Positions 11,512 to 22,729 of a DNA stretch of 64,000 bases are shown piece after piece. The DNA comes from Hydractinia symbiolongicarpus (taxonomy: Eukaryota > Cnidaria > Hydrozoa > Anthoathecata > Hydractiniidae): assembly GCF_029227915.1 (NCBI RefSeq), contig NC_079877.1, forward strand, positions 30,839,851-30,903,850. Direction: 5' to 3'. The notes below the pieces were generated by a model. The model was given only the letters and a program-made list of their open reading frames with translations, did not search any database and was not told the origin of the DNA. Within the stretch, counting starts at the first letter, position 1. Every line of letters begins with the position of its first letter. The position numbers were made by a program, and so were the translations under genes.

Positions 11512-14500
11512 TTATTGATTGCTGTCGTACTGGTCAAATGTCACATAGCTGTTTTCATCTCTTTCAGAATTTATATTTAAATCTTCTGGTGCAACTTCGT
11601 AATCAACACTCGCAGATGTTAAACGTTGCAGCATAGTGTACTCCCTTTTATTGATGTCACCTTCATCTATTTCTGTGTAACCACTGTAACGAGATTTTTC
11701 TTCAATTGATACATACTCTTCATTTTTAGTACTTTTCATATCTGTATAAGCCGTGTCAAATGTGTTTGGCCTTGGTGGCATGTAAACGTGCTTTTCGAAT
11801 TTCTTACTTTTCGATTTCAGAAACATTCCTTTTTCGTTTGGATTGTTCATATCTGTATAACACGTATCAAATGCGTTTGCCTTTGGTGGCATGTAAATAT
11901 GATCCAAAACTTTTTTTTCTTCGATTTTAAGAACATGTTGCATTTAACTGACGCATATTTGTGTGAATCCTTTGATTTTAAGTTTTTACCAAAAGGAGTG
12001 AATCTTCTCAGAGATTCGTAGTATCTACCAATTTTGCTAGTTTGGCGACAATTTTGCGTCACCTCGTTTGATTCATGTGCAGGAATATTGCAGTACACAG
12101 TGTCTTTGTAACTAACGCTGATTTCGTATTGTGGTTCTTCTATATTTACAGGTTCTGCCGTATTTACTGGTAGCTTCCCTTTAATGTTCCTATTAGTAGA
12201 AGTTATTTCTAAATCATTTTCGTCCTCGTGATTGCTTGGACTTTGTTGACTTGCGTGTTCAACTGAAATATCAAGAAAATATGATTGTGTGTAATATTCT
12301 AATGATAACAAAAAATACATTGAATATAATTAAAGAAAATACATTTGAATAATATTTTATACTAGTCGGGAGACTCGGCGTCGAAATGCCGGGTTAGGAC
12401 ACAAGTAACTGCGTGATCCTACGTTATGCACCAGGTCATACCTTAATATGAGCCGTTAAGTATCTTTAACCCTTTGTTTTAGTACAGTTATACAATCTGT
12501 CATAAATTGAGTGAAGCGCTTGCAACATTATAGTGTTTCGTGTGTAATATACCTTTTTAAAAGTACTTCTCCTCAACCTCAGATAAAATAAAAAATGTTT
12601 TAGAACCTTTTGTTACCCTGTCATTGCAAAAAGAGTAAAAAAAAAAACTTTATTGTAGCCTTGATATAAATAAAAACAATACAATAAAAATCTTGCCTTT
12701 AACACTGGACTAAGCGCTGAGTACAGGTAAACGTCACACGTATAGGGTAGTAATACCATTTTAAGAAACAACTTATAGCAACTCTGGTTACAGCCAGTCG
12801 TTACACCTCCAGTTTAAATAAAAACACATCCGAAAGCCTGTGCTATAAAACAGTAAATGGTGTAGCTAGCTACCTTATACTAAATATAGCATAAGGAAAA
12901 TTATTTCAAAATTTTGTTGCAGCCTCTATATTTGGCTACTTTCACTTTTTAGCCAGAGATAGCTAACTTGCTAACTGTAGCCACCACCCAAGATACGGCT
13001 AAGTAGGAATCAGATTGGTACAGATAACAGAAAAATAAATAAATTTGGCTAAGGTAAAAAGCTCTAATATTAAACTAAAAAACACCCTTGAATGAATAGG
13101 AATAAACAAGGCTAGTCCACCAGTTGGGTTTAGGATGCTACCTCAAAACTGGTGGTTTGAGATTTGTACTTGGGTAGAAACGTGAGAATAAATTTACCTG
13201 ACACAAACATTACATAAATATAACGACAAAAGAGTCAAACTGAGACCTGCAAACCTTAACTGAATACGACTACTTTTCAAAATCAAAATAGCATTTGTGG
13301 CTCTGCTTTACACATTCCTTCGTCGGCATGTCGAAGCCGCAAAAATGTCGAATTAGTTTTTCAAAAAATTAGGCGTCATGATTGGTTACTACACGTGGAT
13401 GACCAAAAAAATGTCAGTAAAATTATATCGTAATTGGTATTTCGTGCAGATATAAATATTTTGCGTGACTTCGACACGACGATTTTCTTGCGGACAGACA
13501 GACACAGCTATTATTATAGAGACTAGCCGGTAGTTCGTGGAAAAATCCACGATGTCGCCCGTCTTTTATGTATCGTCTATTTCGTGTTTCCGTAGCACAA
13601 CCTTTTTCTCGCGCAAAAACAGACAGACCGAATATGGCTATTATTAAAGAGATTCTGGATTTCGAAAACAGCCGTCCTTTATAAAAAATATCCCGGTAAA
13701 ACCTTTTGACACATATTGTCTTTCTTCAAGCATGGAGGTAGAAATAGAAAAGGAGAATAAACTCATCTCAGTGCCCATTAAAAGGTTTATTCAAATTGTT
13801 ATTGTTTCGGAATCCCTTTGATATCTATGCACGACGTGAATTTCACTGGATTTTAGCAAAAAACATTACGTAATCCTTCAACACGCTGTTTGTTGAAATG
13901 TAAAAGAACATGATTTTTAGACAAAGTACAACTACTCTGGAGAGGTCGTAAATATTGATTAAAAAAAGTGTTCTAAGAACTGATAATATGCTAGAAGTTT
14001 TGTTGTAATGTGGCCACCACATGTTTCCACGAAATTTTTAACACCAATACACTGTATGCTAATCTTTTCAAATCTTTGCACATGTTTGCTTACTATGTTT
14101 TGGAAACACTAATATTTGCGAATTACATGAGCGAATGCAAGTACGGATACCCAGCTGAAAAACTTAAAGGTTCACACAATCAAGGAAAAAAAATATAAAT
14201 CTCAGGGGAACACAACAAGTTCTACGTTCGAAAGTGGCTCACCTTTAGTCTGCGTGATGTTTATAGCTGTTTCATGATCTTTGCTTGTCTGCCTTCGTTG
14301 CTGTGATCTCCTTACTAAATCATAAAATTGAAAAGCCCACGTGGTAATTTAGACTAGCCAAACAATCAACATATCCCAATCTCCACAAACTCCTGTAAAA
14401 AAAACAAATAAATTTTTACCTTTGATAATGATAGTCAGTAGAATGCATAAGATAAACACAATACCACATGAAGCGAAAATGATATAAGTTGAGTTTTGAC

Positions 14501-15230
14501 TGAAATCTGCCTTGCGCCTAATATTATTTTGGACAACTGTTAAGTTACTTGCATATCCAGTAGCATTGGGAGTCAGGGTGATGTTTACCATATCTGTTTT
14601 AGGAAAATCTGTGGTTCGCTGAATTTTCTGGCAGAACTAAAAAACAAGAAATTTAAACTTCATTTAGACTTCAGGACGCAAAATAATATTGCTCTTTTAA
14701 TATTTTTTTGATCAGCAAAACTTTAAACGATGTCAACACTATTCTTGAACTGGCACAGAAAGAAATATCTATCATCTATTACTTCGTATTTAAAGTTAAC
14801 TTTTGTCATCTCAATGTAGAACCCGTTGTTATGATACTACTAAGGAAAAGCTGATAATTGATCATTTTTTTGCAGTATGTTATTTTAAACCTTCTTCAGT
14901 TTTAATAATCTATTTTGCTTAATTTATTGCTTCATTGATGACAAAGGTTTTAATTTGCTATAGATAAACGCGTATACTAACTATTCTTAGAAGATACTTC
15001 AAAAAATTGAAGGACCCAATGATTGATATTATTCAATAATTTCATAGCAACTATACTTGGAACTCGAAACTACACCAAATCATTCTTTTGTGACGACAAA
15101 TTATTTTACAAAAGTGTTGCACCAATTTACTTAATATTAACTGTTCTCATACAGCGTAGGTTGTAGGTTGGGAAGCAGCAAGGCACTTGCAGGGACAAAT
15201 TTTGCCTTGTTGTTTGCTTGACTCGATAAC
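11512..15230 (-). CDS. Alr-like type I membrane receptor with ITAM-type tail (3' exons)
   Basis: Three minus-strand exons join in phase. Exon 15230-15153 (78 nt, after ctgttttag, before GTATGA) encodes a Cys-rich stretch with KICPCKC. Exon 14636-14420 encodes FCQKIQRTTDFPK, a stalk with four N-glycosylation sequons, and the membrane segment FASCGIVFILCILLTIII. It ends in phase 1 at AAAG|GTAAAA. The last exon, 12262-11512, restores the codon and encodes a tail of about 250 residues. The tail has many YxxI/L sites (YCNI, YESL, YVSI, YTEI, YTML, YVTF). YVSI and YTEI are 8 residues apart and YTEI and YTML 9, both fitting ITAM spacing; TVYCNI and SGYTEI fit ITIM. A basic module, MFLKSK..KKF..H.YMPP, occurs twice. 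Layout and Cys-bearing stalk recall Hydractinia Alr receptors. Signal peptide and Ig-like exons were not found. A one-base break lies near 11910. Confidence 0.62.
11895..11930 (-). other. One-base frame break in the receptor tail
   Basis: The upstream part of the last exon (12262 to about 11915) and the downstream part (about 11910 to 11512) are in different frames. Comparing the two copies of the tail module shows the switch right after the basic run KSKKKKF, where the first copy has one base fewer than the second. It lies beside a run of eight A (T on the plus strand). It may be an assembly error, an allele or a pseudogene lesion. If real, the upstream frame would end about 20 residues later and lose the ITAM-like part. 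Confidence 0.6.
12358..12720 (+). repeat. Dispersed repeat family R1, copy 1
   Basis: It starts with actagtcgggagactcggcg and shares many blocks with 57628-57900: the tail of a GGCGTC...CGCCGGGTTA start, GAGCCGT, TTTAGTACAG and AAATTGAGTGAAGCGC...CAACATTATA. It lies in the intron of the receptor gene. It has no coding capacity, so it is a MITE- or SINE-like non-autonomous repeat. Confidence 0.6.
13310..13540 (+). repeat. Dispersed repeat R1, 3' part
   Basis: It shares CGTCGGCATGTCGAAGCCGC with 58109-58130 and ends in a (GACA) run followed by CTATTATTATAGAGACTAG. Similar ends occur at 13621-13660 and 21485-21520. It is probably the other end of the repeat that begins at 12358, with diverged sequence between. 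Confidence 0.5.
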
Positions 15231-15724
15231 CTAAAACAGTTTGTTTATCAATTTTCACAGAGGACTTACGACTAGGATCATTGATTAGATCAATATTTAT
15301 TTTATTTATTTAAAATAATGTTTTTACAGGATGACCTATTCAGTATAACATATAAAAATACATTCTGTACTGCTATCAATTAAGGTGCTGTTTTGGAAAA
15401 ATATAAAAATAAAAATATATATGATTATATATAAGTATCAACACTTTAACAAATGTCACGCTAAAAACTAACTGACAGAAGGGAAACAGAGAAAGTATGC
15501 ACGCTATAGAAGTCGTTAAAGTGGGTGAGAAAAACTAAAACCGCAATAGACTCCGTTGAAAAGGTGAAAGCAAACGACAAGAATTTGAAAACAGTTATAA
15601 ATTATGAAAACAAGTGTATATATGTTAAAAGTCAAAATGATCCACTGGAAATAAAGGAAATCCTAGACAGCCATGGATTAAACAGTGAGTAGGACTTGTC
15701 GCAAAAAAGTTTGGAAAAAATAAA

Positions 15725-17090
15725 TTACTTAAAATGCCCAGATAATTTTTCTTTAAAACTACTTATATTACCATCGTTTGAAATGTCTCTTGGCAAGATG
15801 TTATATATTTTACTTGCCATAAACTTAAATGCACGGCGGCCATATTCTGTGCGAATTTCAGGAAGCCGTAGCAACGAATTTGCATTTCTGGTGCTATGGG
15901 CGTGGTTCATGAATACAAAATAGTCATTAAAGTTCTCACATAATATACTGTCTATACTTTGTCGTACCAGATTTTTTATGGTATTCTTGATCGAACAAAT
16001 GTTCACGGATGGTACAACTTTTTGTGCACAATCATCGATTGACTGATGTGAGTACACGTCAAGTTAAGGTTAGTCATTCTGCTGTATGTCATCACAGGTA
16101 CAATCATAGTCTGGTAAATTGCTTTTGCAACTTTAAATGTGAGTAATGGTCGAATTTTAAGTAGCAGACGTAATCGAGATGTTGTTTTTTTGTATGACAA
16201 GTTGAAGTCTTCATGGAGGTTGAGCGACGTATTTAATTCGGCTCCAAGGTACTTATAATGAGTAACTGTATTGACAATTTGATTACGGTATTTGATGCAT
16301 AAAGGTTTCAGTTTTTGAGGTTTACCAAACAGCATTGCCTCGGTTTTCCCTTTTTTATGTTAAGGATGAGTTCGTTATCATAACACCATCTCAATGTTTC
16401 ATCTGTGTCATGATTAGGTTCTGTTTCAAGAACGTCGAGTGTTTTTCCTCCACAGAACAAAACAGTATCATCAGCGTATTTGATGATCTTAGAATGTTTC
16501 AAGTTGTCAGCAAGATCGTTAAAATGTAACAAAAATAACAGCGAACCTAAAATTGTACCGTGGGGTACATCAACAGTGAGGTACTCCTTTCCCGAAAGTA
16601 CACCATTATAGACAACAAATTTTCCACGTCCAAACAAGTAGTCAGTGAAGTGAATAAATAAAAGATCCTTTTCCCATATACCATAAGCAATAAGCTTTGA
16701 CAAGAGTTTGTTCTGGCTTAACGTATCGAAAGCTTTACTTAAATCTATGTAAACCGCTCCGACAATTTCTCCTCTGTCTACATGATGTCTTATACTATCA
16801 GTGAAAGATATGGTTGCTAGATTGGTGGATTTTCTCGCTCTGAAACCATATTGATTACGATGGAGAAGGTTGTTCATTTCAAGATAATTAATCAATGGAC
16901 TATGTACTATTTTCTCCATGATTTTTGTCACCGCTGGTATTACAGAAATGGGTCGATAGTTGTCGAAGTTACTTTTCGGTCCACTTTTGTATACAGGTAT
17001 AATTTTCGCAGTTTTCCAATCTGATGGAACCAGGCCACTGAATAGTGACAAATTTATCACGTACGTTAATGGAGCTGCTTATACTCTGAT
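15725..17090 (-). mobile_element. 5'-truncated LINE, reverse transcriptase remnant
   Basis: The frame from 17090 to 16308 is a non-LTR RT: GLVPSDWKTAKIIPVYK, FDNYRPIS, AVYIDLSKAFDT (motif A), PHGTILGSLLFLLHFND and the catalytic KYADDTVLF. A frameshift near 16330 leads to 16335-16003, with the C-terminal region VNTVTHYKYLGAEL. A second break leads to 16057-15725, ending in a conserved-looking tail. A TAA sits just upstream of the RT start and no endonuclease is found, so the 5' part is lost. A second, related remnant lies at 40.1-41.8 kb. This LINE is inserted upstream of the receptor's Cys-rich exon, in the same orientation. Confidence 0.85.
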
Positions 17091-17559
17091 ACAATCTTTT
17101 AACATAAAATTAGGCCGATACCAACTGCCATTAGTAATTTATGCTCACGTCAGCGCATCACAACTCTTCACTTTCTCGAACCTTTCCAGAATGCGGAGCA
17201 GATTGTTTCATAATGCATCGCGGAAAGTCCAGCTAGCGAATGTTTGACGTTGGTTATTCGGCTCAAAACCCGAATACTGTGAGCATCACTTGGCCAGTTT
17301 CGAGAAATAGGCAAAAACGGCGTTTTGCAAATGTTATGTCCTGCTTTATCTGGACTGTCATGGCAGCAACCTTGAGATTCCTTTGACGTTTAAACCAAAT
17401 TTAATTAAGAAAAGATTGGGTAATTAAAAGTATTATATATTATATATATTAAGTATCATAAATTTGACAGTTCATATTCACACTATAATTAACAATATGA
17501 TACCAACTTGTTATCAATCGTTTTTGTTTTTTTTCAAGGAGAGGCGAACAAAAAATTAT

Positions 17560-18300
17560 TTTGTGGCAGCCAGAAAATAAATTTTAAGCGAGAAAATTTT
17601 TTTATAAATTTCGTAATCCTAAAATCTACTTAGATAACTACTTTAATAACAAATAAATAATCATATTTCACAACTAAGTATCTATATATCTTTCTAGCAA
17701 CATTTTTACAGAAGTTAAATGGCTGTATGGGGTGAAAATAAGTATGTTTTGAATGTATTTGCCAACTGAAAACACCATAAATAAGATCTTTTTTATGACC
17801 TTTGATGAAACTTCTTTGAACAAAAGAAGTATCTGCCATAACCACCAACAACATTTTTTTCATGTTTAAGTCCCTTTTCCACATGATACTACCAACTTCG
17901 AACGAAAAAGTTTTTTATGATGAGATGGCGCCAAAATTGAATAAATATACAGACCGGACAGACTTGTTTAAATACTTTGTGTATATTTACCCGTGACCGT
18001 CACGAAGAGAAATATATTCCATCGTTTCTAACTTAGCCACCCGTTTAGCAAATGCGTAAAAATACTCACTTATAAGTAATTCAACACTCACAAAGATATA
18101 AACAAAATTGATTTATAGTGAATAGTGATTTTATGGAGCAGAAAACTAAACCAATCAGTCTGGTCTTTAAAATCAACACTCCTCATGAACTTTTATTCAG
18201 CAGCCGTGCCGCAGCGCAGTTCGCTTCTCCTTTAAAGAAAAAAATTGAGAAGAATGAAGTGAACTCAAAGAAAGTACCAAGATTAGTAAAGTTTTAAACC
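17560..18300. repeat. Dispersed repeat family R2, copy 1
   Basis: Ordered blocks are shared with 19430-20530. These are a TTGTGGC start, the AGATAACTAC..TAACAACAAATAAATAA core, a GAAACNTCT..GTC/GCCAT block, and further right CCAC..GTTTAGCAAATG with TAAAAAT, then CAATC.GTCT..TCTTTAAAAT. The copies are diverged. Function is unknown; transposon remnant or segmental duplication are both possible. Confidence 0.5.
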
Positions 18301-18688
18301 GACGCAATGTCCATTCGCTTATTTGTACGTTTTTATGTCGTCACGACACAGGCGGAATGTCGCTTATAAATACTTAGTTACTCCGTATTTTCTGCACCTT
18401 AGATTTGACTTTAACTTTTTTAAACTCCTGAAGCTCTTCGTCACATTGAAAGCACAGTGCGTGTGTAACAATTTGGTTCACTAGACTTCCCTGCCTTGAT
18501 CAAATCACCGCTAGAAAGGATAAAATAATCTAACAAGTAAAGTTATTAGATGGTTTTCCTACCTCTAACAATTCTTCTTATACATCTAATTATGAGTAAA
18601 AACAACGACAACTGTACCAGCAAGTCGTTGAAGTTCCTGGTTATTGTTGCATCGAAAGCAATTGAAAATAATTACAGAGATTAAGCCA

Positions 18689-19043
18689 CTATTCAAGAAA
18701 CTGCTTGTCTTCATGTTTCCATGGTTTCCAATCTTGTTTAAATACACACTTGATCACTCTGCTTGCCAATAGCCTGTGAGGAAATTAGAGAAAACAATGG
18801 AGATGATGTCATTTAAATTTTAATTAAGTCAGCATTGACTTGTCGATACAAAAAAATCACTGTTTTTTTAATTTGATTAGCTGCTGCCTTTATTGTGTCT
18901 AGTTTAAGACTCTGGTCAAGAAAATGTATAGAATCATGTGCTTCTAACAAATTGCTGAAGAGATATTGACGTCTAAATCCTTTCGTTAACGCATGAACCC
19001 ACTTCATAGTTGTAAGACCACAAAGTTGCAAGTGCATTCCCAC
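18689..19043 (-). CDS. Possible two-exon gene end, unrecognised
   Basis: A 60-plus residue frame at 19043-18850 contains KWVHALTKGFRRQYLFSNLL. It can be joined across a 76-base GT-AG interval (18849-18774) to a second exon, 18773-18689, that ends in WKPWKHEDKQFLE and a stop. Joining keeps the frame, and the composition is protein-like and not repeat-like. No family is recognised and no 5' exon was seen. The intron would be very short. It could equally be a transposon fragment or chance. Confidence 0.25.
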
Positions 19044-19059
19044 ATTATTTTTCTTTTTT

Positions 19060-19220
19060 ATGGCGCCGTAGATTAGTTGTTGTATGGCGCTGTAGCTTAT
19101 CGGACCGGAATTCGATTCTCCTTGGCGGTGATTTAATATGTGCGAGTGAATATAACTGTAGTCCTGGACAGCGCTGGTTAAGTAAACCTTACCGCCAAGT
19201 CTTATAAAAAGCGGGGGTCT
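19060..19220 (+). repeat. Possible tRNA-derived SINE
   Basis: It contains GGAATTCGATTCTCC, close to a tRNA B box, followed by TTGGCGG that can pair with GCGCCG near 19063. Beyond it lies a GGTTAAGTAAACCTTACCGCC stretch. The A-box side is poor, so this is at best a degenerate SINE head and not a working tRNA gene. Confidence 0.25.
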
Positions 19221-19919
19221 TATTTGTACGTTTTTATCATATTTTTGTCATATCTTAATGTTTTATTTGTTTTTTATTCATTAATTAAAAAAATAACATT
19301 TTTAAAAAATGATTGTGTTGTTAAAAATCAGGTACGTAAACGAAATCGCGAATTAAAAAATGAAAGAGCTATGCACCAATTTATTACCACCTAGTTTGGT
19401 TAAAAATTGTGCAAAAACCTGCTTGTTATTCATGTTAAAGAGGAGATGAGCTTGAAATTAATTTGTGGCCAAATAAATAAAAAAATAGATTTTTAAATCT
19501 TAAAGTCTGCCAAGATAACTACGCTAACAACAAATAAATAACTCTGTCTATAACTATATATCTATATTTATTAGCAGCATTTTTACATGTGTTAAAAGAA
19601 AATAAGTAAGCTAAGAAGCTCTTACCGTAAACATCAAAAATTAATATCTTCAATTCAAAATAACTCAAAATATTTACACACAATCGTAGTAAAAGAATAT
19701 TTGGGAAAGTTTGTTATTACTCCTTGGAACTAAAGAAACATCTGTCATGGCCAATAATAATACATTTTCTCTTGATTTATATTCTTCTACCACAACTAAT
19801 TCTCAGTTTCGAGCGATCATGTTTGTTGTGTGAAATGACGACAAACCTAAACTTTGTTTTATCTTTGTTTATATAAATTTTTTCTGCGGAAATTAATAAC
19901 ATAAAAATATGTTTTTCGA

Positions 19920-20215
19920 AAAATTTCATCCCGAGATGAAACTCGACCCGGGATGAGGTCATCCCCGTCTCTGGCCAAAGTCTTTATACTGTTTACATGT
20001 TTTAGGCTGGAGGAAGTCTCATCCCCGGTCGAGTTCATCCCGGTCAAAATGACCGAGATGAAATTTCAACCCGGGATGAAACTATGCTTAAATCTCCATG
20101 TAAACAGGAAAAATATTTCATACCGGGGTGAAACTACGTTTATTTATATAGGCTGATGCTCAAAAGGAGTTTTAAATAATTTCATCCCGGGATGAAATTA
20201 TTTAAAACCTAGTCT
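19920..20215. mobile_element. Palindrome-rich MITE-like insertion
   Basis: Repeats of TTTCATCCCGGGATGAAA-type sequence occur in both orientations (19923, 19948, 20010, 20035, 20060, 20075, 20180). It ends in a perfect 40-bp palindrome at 20169-20208. It interrupts repeat R2 copy 2, which is what a short non-autonomous DNA transposon would do. No target-site duplication was resolved. Confidence 0.55.
20169..20208. repeat. Perfect 40-bp palindrome
   Basis: The left 20 bases (20169-20188) are the exact reverse complement of the right 20 (20189-20208), centred on CCC|GGG with no spacer. Confidence 0.9.
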
Positions 20216-21124
20216 AACAGTTTTGCTATTTTGATCTTTAACTTTCTGTAGTGTTAATTATTTTTTTAAAAAAGTGTATGATGCGTGGCAATTACAATAG
20301 AGAATTTTTTTTTGTTAATATTTTTGAATTTGCTCGTCCACTTGGTTAATGTGTAAAAATGCTGAACCATATAGCTATTATATTCTTCATACAATTATAC
20401 AAACAAAACTGGTACTTCCTAGCAAATAATATGGAATAAGGACTTCTTTAACGGAGCAGAATGGACTAGCCAATCTGATCTTTAAAATTAACTTTGCAAT
20501 TTTTTCCTTCATCTAACTGACAGGAACTAATGACGTTCGTGTCATTTAGGTAATTAAAATATATTTTTAAAAACAGGAGCTAAAAAGACATGATAAAGTT
20601 TTATTGTTTCTGTTTACAGACATGTTTTTATCCCGTTTTAAAAGGTAATATAAGATTTTATCAAGACTAATGAGAAAATTACTCCGCGATGTTCACAAAA
20701 ATCACCGCGATAAAACAACTATTGATAACGCGATGTGTAGTCGCTGATAAAAGAAGTATATATCAATTTTATTCTCCCTGTTCGTTGTTTCCGTCATGCC
20801 AACATGTTAAATTTCTAGCTCTCAACATAAGATCACGTGATTATGACCATTGTTTAGTATTGTGATTCCCTGCTACTGAGCTGAGACTCACATTGTCATA
20901 TACTTTCGAATGCTAATTTTAAATTTAATGTATGAAAGTTTCACCACTGATCACTTTTTTGTTTTATAGAAACGTGTTTTGTTTTTTTTTCAGAAATTTT
21001 TAAGCCTAACACCTATTTTTAAACCTTAATAATACTCTCTATCAAAATCCATAGTATAACGTTTACTCCACGATTTGAGGAATCACTTGATTTTTACCGA
21101 CGGGTGAATTCCTGGTTGAGGTCT

Positions 21125-21540
21125 TTTAAGAGCCGTAAACTCTTCCATACATTCGAGTGGAGCCTTTAATACATGTATACAGTATGCCTTAAATTGAATA
21201 AAGCAAAAAAACAACTTTCCCACGACTTCAGCAAAAATAAAAACATAGTTTACAACCTGTTGTTACTCAGCCATAACGATAATAGTTAACTGTTAAGACA
21301 CTTTCCTTTCTCCAGCACTGAGTTGCTTCGATCTTCTCGCCAAATTTTAGACTGCTTTTGAGGGAGCGTAAAAAAAGCATTGCAATGAAGTCTAATCAAT
21401 ATCCAAAAATCTGCTCCTAATTGGTTCTTTATTTTAGCGGGAACTCGTTCTTGTGATACCCGAGTGCGCGGTAACACCGTTAAAAACAGACAGACGGGCA
21501 ACGGCTATTATTAAAGAAATAAATTTGGTGATATAAAGTA
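21125..21540 (+). repeat. Dispersed repeat family R1, copy 2
   Basis: It shares AGCCGT...CATGTATACAGTAT, AAATTGAATAAAGC and CGACTTCAGCAAAAATAAAAACATAGTTTA with 57690-57860. It ends in the GACAGACAGAC...GGCTATTATTAAAGA motif seen at 13490 and 13621. It is non-coding. Confidence 0.5.
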
Positions 21541-22729
21541 TATCACCACAGTATATGTATATAAAGTAGCGCTCCATTTTATATTTATTGGTGATCTTAA
21601 CTATGCAACATTTTAAGCCATAAATAATACGCGTTCTGTGAACATTATTAACCATAGTTAATAGACTGTACATTCATTGAAATGTCATTTAATAGAAAAA
21701 AAGTTCAATACCCTATATTTTTTTAAATTACGTTTTTTTTTCATTTTCCATACCAATTGGTCAAGCTTACCCACTGATTGAATTTCTATGCGTTTCTACC
21801 TTCAGCTAATCACATCCTCATCTGTTTCGGTACTTCAAAGTACATGCCTGAGTATCACCTTGTCTAGTTAGTAATATTTCATATCCGAGTTGGTCATTCA
21901 GCACAGCTATAATAAAGGGTAAGTGCTTCCAGTGGTGAAACATTTTCAATTTGATGTATTTTACGAGAAAATAACTTCTTTTGCTTTTTGAAAACATTCA
22001 CTCTAAATTTTTAGACATTGGATCAGAAATGGCAGTTGTATTTTATAGCGGAATAATGAACTAGTACTCAAATACATTTTGTTTCTACCTATGACTCTTC
22101 GAGAATGTTCATAAGAAATCATGACTACCTGTTCAAATCACACTATGTGTATTTTATGAAAGCATTATAAAGAAATGTAACTTGGTTCCAGTCCCTGGTT
22201 TTCACGTACAATCAACAAGTAAAGCAAAACGTAACGGTATTTAAATTGCTGATGGTAAACAAAAAATATAAATATTTAATTCCAAAGCAATAGGACCCTT
22301 GTCATATTTGATTTTATCAGAAAATGCCAAAAAACATACGTAGATTGTTTGTTAATTAATTTTATCAAATCAAAATACCGACATGGCTTTTTGATATAAC
22401 TCATGACAACTAACTCAAGACGTTTTAAGATATTTCGTTTCATTATCGATTTACAGGGATTTTTTATAACAAAACACAAAATATGGCTAAGTTTCTATCT
22501 TTACAGACTCAACTGCTTTTATACTTCTTGCTTTTTAACTACCTACTCGAGAAGACAATAATTAATGTGTTTACTAGTTCTGTTAGGCTGGTGTTTCAGT
22601 CAATGTCAAACTTGACATTGACTGACAATCTCAAACTTGTCAATCACGTATTTTAAATCAAAATGACGAAGAGATGTTTTATAAATTATTGATGTTTTAT
22701 ATTCTGTGTTTAGGTCCTATTTTTATTTA

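Larger units (their letters stand above)
19430..20530. repeat. Dispersed repeat family R2, copy 2
   Basis: Homologous in order to 17560-18300 but longer, because a palindrome-rich block (19920-20215) sits inside it. The outer parts keep the AACAAATAAATAA core and the final AATCTGATCTTTAAAAT block. Confidence 0.5.

Noticed and set aside
14010-14198. Plus-strand 62-codon frame within the receptor intron
   Set aside because: No family signal; opposite strand to the gene and probably chance.
21286-21673. Two overlapping minus-strand frames of 71 and 79 codons
   Set aside because: Within or beside repeat R1 copy 2; no protein-like motif.
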